In this document: in pieces, positions 12,582-14,475 of the stretch
Layout of the letters: every line of letters starts with the position of its first letter
Numbering within the stretch: position 1 is the first letter of the stretch
Assembly (NCBI GenBank): GCA_963632245.1
Contig: CAVGTF010000053.1
Coordinates: 1 to 14,475 of the forward strand
DNA from: UBA1724 sp963632245
GTDB lineage: Bacteria > Verrucomicrobiota > Lentisphaeria > Oligosphaerales > Oligosphaeraceae
Reading direction: 5' to 3'
DNA: 14,475 bases
Translations under genes and position numbers: made by a program
The notes under the pieces: model-generated
What the model was told of the DNA's origin: nothing
Databases searched by the model: none
Seen by the model: the letters and a program-made list of their open reading frames with translations, nothing else

Positions 12582-13571
12582 ATGTCCTTAAAATTCGCCT
12601 TCGCGGGCTTCCGACATCCCCATGCCTTCGCGCTCCTGGAACGGGTCCGCACTACCCCCGGTGCACAGATCGTGGGCGCCTGGGAGCCAGATGAGGCCTC
12701 GCGAATGGCGGCGCAGAATCGCGGCATCGCGTGCGAGTGCCCGACTTTGGAGGCGCTGCTAAGTGACAGCGGCTGTGATGTGGTGGTCATCGGCGATGCC
12801 TATGGTCGCCGGGAGAGAGGGATGCTCCAGGCGCTCCGGGCGGGAAAGCATGTCCTCTCCGACAAGCCCTTCTGCACCACGCAAGCGGGCCTCGATGCCA
12901 TCCGCGCAGAATGCACTCGTCCCAATGCCCCCTGCCTGGGATGCATGTTCGATCTCGGGACCGCCCCCGCCATGGCGACTGCGCGCGCCCTCGTAGCGGA
13001 AGGGCGGCTCGGGGAGCTCCTGTCGATCCAGTTCAACGGAATGCATCCCCTCAACTACCATGACGGACGCCCCGACTGGTATTTTGAGACGGGGCTCCAC
13101 GGCGGAACCCTCAATGACCTGGCAAGCCATGCCTTTGACTACCTGCCCCGGCTGGCAAACTCCCCCGTGCAGAACATCCTCTTCGCCAACGCCTGCAATG
13201 TGGACTTTCCACAATGCCCGCACTTCCAGAATGTGGCGGAAATCGTATTTCAGCTAGAAAATGGCGCCGTCGTGTCCGGGGACGTCTCCTACACAGCCCC
13301 CAAGGGCGCCGCCTTCACCCTGCCCTCCTATTGGCGCTTCACCGTCACAGGCACAAAAGGCTGGATGGAATTCGCCTACGGAAGCAACGCCGTCCTGCTG
13401 GCGACCACCCAGGATAAGATTCCCCAAAAAATCCCCCTCGTTGCCCCCCCAAAAGACTACTTCGATGGATTCCTGGACGCGATTGCCGGACGCCCCACGG
13501 AATTCACCACGCAACGGCATCTGACTACCGCATCCTGGTGCATAAAGGCACAGGCTGCCTGCAACAAATAG
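12582..13571 (+). CDS. Gfo/Idh/MocA family oxidoreductase (C)
   Basis: This 329-residue protein has a degenerate glycine loop, FAFAGFRHPHAFAL (5-18), the DKP variant of EKP (SDKPFCTT, 93-100), and the family's catalytic stretch HGGTLNDLASHAFDYL (173-188) with D179, H183 and D186 present. The pattern GGxxxDxxxHxxD is therefore complete. It is likely an NAD(P)-dependent sugar oxidoreductase, although the loop suggests altered cofactor contact. It is translationally linked to the NagA-like gene (4-bp gap, Shine-Dalgarno inside nagA), so its substrate is probably an intermediate or side product of amino-sugar metabolism. It is the last gene before the terminator at 13601. Low similarity to A and B shows the three dehydrogenases are different subfamilies. 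Confidence 0.87.
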   Translation: MSLKFAFAGFRHPHAFALLERVRTTPGAQIVGAWEPDEASRMAAQNRGIACECPTLEALLSDSGCDVVVIGDAYGRRERGMLQALRAGKHVLSDKPFCTTQAGLDAIRAECTRPNAPCLGCMFDLGTAPAMATARALVAEGRLGELLSIQFNGMHPLNYHDGRPDWYFETGLHGGTLNDLASHAFDYLPRLANSPVQNILFANACNVDFPQCPHFQNVAEIVFQLENGAVVSGDVSYTAPKGAAFTLPSYWRFTVTGTKGWMEFAYGSNAVLLATTQDKIPQKIPLVAPPKDYFDGFLDAIAGRPTEFTTQRHLTTASWCIKAQAACNK

Positions 13572-13600
13572 CTTCGCTCTTTTTAGATCGAAAAACAAAG

Positions 13601-13637
13601 AGGCTCCTCGGCATTTCTCATGCCAAGGAGCCTTTTT
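13601..13637. terminator. Bidirectional intrinsic terminator
   Basis: A 14-bp stem with one mismatch (13601-13614 with 13620-13633) closes a 5-base loop TTCTC and is followed by TTTTT (13633-13637) on the + strand, ending the oxidoreductase/nag cluster. Read on the minus strand, the same hairpin is followed by CTTTGTTTTT, so it also serves the convergent pseudopilin gene ending at 13659. Confidence 0.88.
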
Positions 13638-13658
13638 CGCATTCGCTGTTATCTGGCG

Positions 13659-14399
13659 TTAGTCTTCAGCGTTGATCCAGCCGCCCTGGTCGCGAATAAA
13701 AGTGGGTCTGAAGTAGCGGCTCTTGTGGCTATTCCAGTTCTCGTCGAACTTACTCTTGTTGATGTTGCTCACAGAGTAGTCGGGGAGAAGGATATTGCAG
13801 AAACCATCGTGGCGGCGAGAGAGCGCATAGTAGGCGGTATCACTATCCTCACGGCACTGCACGTTCCAGCCTCTGAACATATAGGTCGCATCCCAAGTAA
13901 TGGTAGTTGAAAGCTTGTCTGCGCCATCGGCAACGAGGACGGGAGTCTCGCCATTCTTGCAGGCACGAGAGAGGGACCCGATAGTCTGGGGATCCGGATT
14001 AATGCCTGGGTTGGAAAGCATATAGCCCAGCGCGGAGTAGTTGATGGAATAGCTGACGCTCTTGGGAATATTCCAGTATTCCGAACCGGTATACGTGTTC
14101 TCCTTGCTGTCGGAGGGGCAGCGGAAGAGCTTCATGTCCGCATTTTGGGTCTCGATGAGGTAGTAAATCCAGAAGGTGTTCTCGCCCAGCGATGTCGGGA
14201 AGTGGCAACACATGTAGTAGTCGTCATTGTCGTTATTGTAGAGGGCGATCAATAGGCCGATCTGCTTGAGATTGTTCACACAGCTGACCGCACGCGCCTT
14301 CGCACGCGCCTTGGAAAGCGCCGGAAGGAGCATGGCCGCCAAAATCGCAATAATCGCGATGACAACAAGAAGCTCGATAAGGGTGAAGGATTTGCGCAT
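13659..14399 (-). CDS. Type II secretion-like pseudopilin (prepilin N-methylation motif, H-X9-D C-terminal element)
   Basis: This 246-residue protein has a short positive leader (MRKS) cleaved before Phe, then the class III signal FTLIELLVVIAIIAILAAML with Glu at mature position 5, followed by LLPALSKARAKARAVSCVNN and LKQIG, as in the large PVC-group pseudopilin families. The rest is a globular periplasmic or surface domain with several Cys. Near the C terminus RRHDGFCNILLPDYSV fits the H-X9-DG element except that DG is DY. The start is set at 14399 because the leader must be short; 24 upstream in-frame residues are not leader-like. No prepilin peptidase or secretion ATPase gene is nearby, so it must rely on machinery elsewhere. 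The gene looks more A/T-rich than its neighbours. Exact role (fibre subunit, surface protein) unknown. Confidence 0.92.
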   Translation of the reverse strand: MRKSFTLIELLVVIAIIAILAAMLLPALSKARAKARAVSCVNNLKQIGLLIALYNNDNDDYYMCCHFPTSLGENTFWIYYLIETQNADMKLFRCPSDSKENTYTGSEYWNIPKSVSYSINYSALGYMLSNPGINPDPQTIGSLSRACKNGETPVLVADGADKLSTTITWDATYMFRGWNVQCREDSDTAYYALSRRHDGFCNILLPDYSVSNINKSKFDENWNSHKSRYFRPTFIRDQGGWINAED

Positions 14400-14424
14400 G
14401 TGCTGTTCTTTTGTGTTGTAGTGT

Positions 14425-14430
14425 ATTGTA
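14425..14430 (-). promoter_or_regulatory. Extended -10 element for the pseudopilin gene
   Basis: On the minus strand TGCTACAAT reads as an extended -10 (TGn plus TACAAT), with the hexamer at 14425-14430. A good -35 at normal spacing is missing; TTGTTT occurs but about 23 bp away. Transcription would begin near 14418, giving a leader of about 18 nt with no clear Shine-Dalgarno. Confidence 0.45.
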
Positions 14431-14475
14431 GCAGAAAAAGAATTGCATTTCGGAAACAACGCGACGCACATAGTA

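Overview
The window looks like a chromosomal segment of a moderately GC-rich bacterium of the PVC group, most likely a Lentisphaerota/Victivallales-type (often gut-associated) organism. This placement is inferred from gene content: a pseudopilin with the N-terminal FTLIELLVVIAIIAILAAML signature and a C-terminal H-X9-D element (a class these bacteria carry in large numbers), a very large secreted GH42-like glycosidase, a GH130 enzyme, and several Gfo/Idh/MocA oxidoreductases beside nagB/nagA-like genes. No rRNA, tRNA, CRISPR array, transposase or phage gene was found.

Layout. Positions 1-54 hold a perfect 7-bp tandem repeat that runs off the left edge. A LOG-family (TIGR00730-type) nucleotide phosphoribohydrolase gene (134-706, +) converges on a MATE efflux transporter gene (734-2164, -). 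A 423-bp intergenic region separates the MATE gene from a divergent Fur-superfamily, PerR-like regulator (2588-3043, +). Next come a 1297-residue secreted clan GH-A/GH42-like protein (3114-7007, +) and a GH130 beta-mannoside phosphorylase-like enzyme (7116-8192, +), which ends in a long hairpin that contains its own stop codon. Positions 8241-8862 are non-coding and repeat-rich: a second 7-bp tandem repeat, three adjacent perfect palindromes, and two diverged copies of a ~112-bp element. A tightly packed five-gene cluster follows (8863-13571, +): Gfo/Idh/MocA oxidoreductase A, oxidoreductase B, NagB-like isomerase/deaminase, compact NagA-like deacetylase, oxidoreductase C. It closes at a bidirectional terminator shared with a convergent pseudopilin gene (13659-14399, -).

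How the genes may work together (inference). The secreted GH-A protein and the cytoplasmic GH130 enzyme could break down beta-linked galactosides or mannosides outside and inside the cell. The five-gene cluster would process amino-sugar phosphates: NagA removes acetyl from GlcNAc-6-P and NagB converts GlcN-6-P to fructose-6-P plus ammonia, while three different NAD(P)-dependent sugar oxidoreductases handle oxidised or epimerised sugars. No transporter or sugar kinase is present, so uptake and phosphorylation must be encoded elsewhere. GH130 members that split Man-beta-1,4-GlcNAc from N-glycan cores would link the two halves, but nothing here proves the substrate.

The most unusual points are: both Nag enzymes depart from the textbook versions (NagA lacks the small beta-domain; NagB has two changed residues in its ring-opening triad); the Fur protein combines a PerR-type metal site with a Fur-type Arg in its recognition helix; the 8.2-8.9 kb spacer carries paired structured repeats; and 10 of 11 start codons are preceded by C, often with no Shine-Dalgarno sequence.
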